Below, in pieces: positions 63,630-64,000 of a stretch of DNA of 64,000 nucleotides. The stretch lies in assembly GCF_014897705.1 (NCBI RefSeq), contig NZ_JABUXV010000006.1, positions 1 through 64,000 on the forward strand. Direction: 5' to 3'. The position numbers and the translations under genes are program-made. Every line of letters begins with the position of its first letter. Position 1 is the first letter of the stretch. The notes under the pieces are model-generated. The model searched no databases. It saw only the letters and a program-made list of their open reading frames with translations, and had not been told where the DNA came from. The stretch comes from Brachybacterium sp. FME24. Lineage in GTDB: Bacteria > Actinomycetota > Actinomycetes > Actinomycetales > Dermabacteraceae.

Positions 63630-63677
63630 TCCCCTGAGGACCGATAGTCGTGACAGCACCGGTCCTCAGGGGACATT
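63626..63677. terminator. 17-bp inverted repeat
   Basis: AATGTCCCCTGAGGACC (63626-63642) and its exact complement GGTCCTCAGGGGACATT (63661-63677) with an 18-base loop. Large symmetrical stem with A/T at both ends, consistent with a bidirectional terminator. Confidence 0.7.
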
Positions 63678-63729
63678 CTCCGGTCCGTCCCGACCTCTCC
63701 CGGTGGAGGATCCTCGAGGGTCCGCGCCG

Positions 63730-63735
63730 TAGACT
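63730..63735 (+). promoter_or_regulatory. -10 TAGACT, leaderless start of the VOC protein
   Basis: TAGACT, six bases (CTCGGC) before the ATG at 63742. Confidence 0.6.
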
Positions 63736-63741
63736 CTCGGC

Positions 63742-64000
63742 ATGAATCGTGACCATGAGCTGGGGTCCCGCTCGTCGCGCGCCGGGCTGCACCACCTGGA
63801 GCTGTGGACCGCCGACCTCGCCGTGACCGAGCCCGGCTGGCACTGGCTGCTGACCACGCTCGGCTGGATCCCCGAGCCCGTCGAGGGGTGGGCCACAGGC
63901 CGGATCTGGCGACATGGCGACGGCTCGTACATCGTCCTCGAACAGTCCGAGGCGGTGATCGGTGAGCGCTCCGAGCGCCGCGCTCCGGGAATGAACCACA
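63742..64000 (+). CDS. VOC (glyoxalase/dioxygenase fold) family protein, partial
   Basis: At least 86 residues before the right edge cuts the gene. LHHLELWTADLAVTEPGWHW followed by LGW and a strand ending in YIVLEQSEAV is the beta-alpha-beta-beta-beta module of the VOC fold, with a metal-type His at the second position and a Glu in the last strand. Enzyme or resistance role cannot be told from this fragment. Confidence 0.8.
   Translation, partial: MNRDHELGSRSSRAGLHHLELWTADLAVTEPGWHWLLTTLGWIPEPVEGWATGRIWRHGDGSYIVLEQSEAVIGERSERRAPGMNH

Overview
The window is GC-rich (roughly 70 percent by eye), densely coding DNA from the chromosome of an actinobacterium. The lineage is shown by several genes: CarD, a mycothione reductase (mycothiol is restricted to actinobacteria), a GuaB1-type IMP dehydrogenase relative, SenX3/RegX3 with PhoU, a DtxR/IdeR repressor, and paired clpP1/clpP2. 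Together with the gas vesicle genes, these fit the Micrococcales and most likely a Dermabacteraceae member such as Brachybacterium. The genus is an inference from gene content, not a database result. I saw no rRNA, insertion sequence, prophage, CRISPR array or replication origin.

Layout. 1-6371: the right part of a gas vesicle (gvp) operon, cut by the left edge, with genes joined by short overlaps. It holds an acidic accessory protein, a SRPBCC (GvpZ-like) protein with a Glu-Glu-Pro repeat, GvpA, GvpF, GvpG, GvpO, two unusual GvpA-fold (GvpJ/S-type) fusion proteins, GvpK and GvpL. 6452-13335 (mostly minus): chorismate mutase, clpX, clpP2, clpP1, a secreted NlpC/P60 hydrolase (plus), a RibD/DHFR-like protein and trigger factor. 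13424-13706: tRNA-Pro and tRNA-Gly. 13769-17143: a NarL-type two-component system divergent from an ABC-2 exporter. 17228-21567: a PrmC-like methyltransferase, Ada/AlkA and Ogt DNA alkylation repair, and an aminotransferase. 21619-24537: a methyltransferase and a second ABC exporter pair. 24857-27548: a CarD paralogue, an MFS transporter and a SRPBCC protein. 27715-30995: a HAD phosphatase/mutase with a GH65 disaccharide phosphorylase. 31084-35690: YihY-family protein, peptide deformylase, Rieske lipoprotein, TrmB, LCP ligase and DUF4235 protein. 35771-38617: phoU divergent from senX3-regX3. 38717-44237: lipoprotein, carD, a degenerate IspD-like protein, a zinc-ribbon protein, the true ispD, an orphan PTS IIB-like protein, ispF and ilvA. 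44388-49560: galE, guaB1 and a large LCP protein. 49652-55314: mycothione reductase, a two-HTH MerR regulator, a UvrA paralogue and an RlmA-type rRNA methyltransferase. 55453-64000: HAD phosphatase, membrane proteins, a second NlpC/P60 protein, a DtxR repressor, a CPBP protease, sucDC, small membrane proteins and a partial VOC protein.

How the parts work together. Clp protease, trigger factor and deformylase cover protein folding and turnover. Ada/AlkA, Ogt, the UvrA paralogue and mycothione reductase cover alkylation and redox stress. Two LCP enzymes and two NlpC/P60 hydrolases remodel the wall. IspD and IspF serve the MEP isoprenoid pathway. SenX3/RegX3/PhoU handle phosphate sensing.

The most noteworthy signals are four. 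First, the gvp cluster contains a GvpA-fold protein with a four-cysteine zinc ribbon, and another fused to two PH/GRAM-like domains. Second, at least fourteen genes have a TANNNT -10 element ending 6 or 7 bases before the start codon, which implies widespread leaderless mRNAs and corrects several starts. Third, there is a divergent IspD paralogue beside carD, and an orphan PTS IIB-like gene translationally coupled to ispF. Fourth, there are two CarD paralogues in one window. Several short tandem repeats are also recorded.
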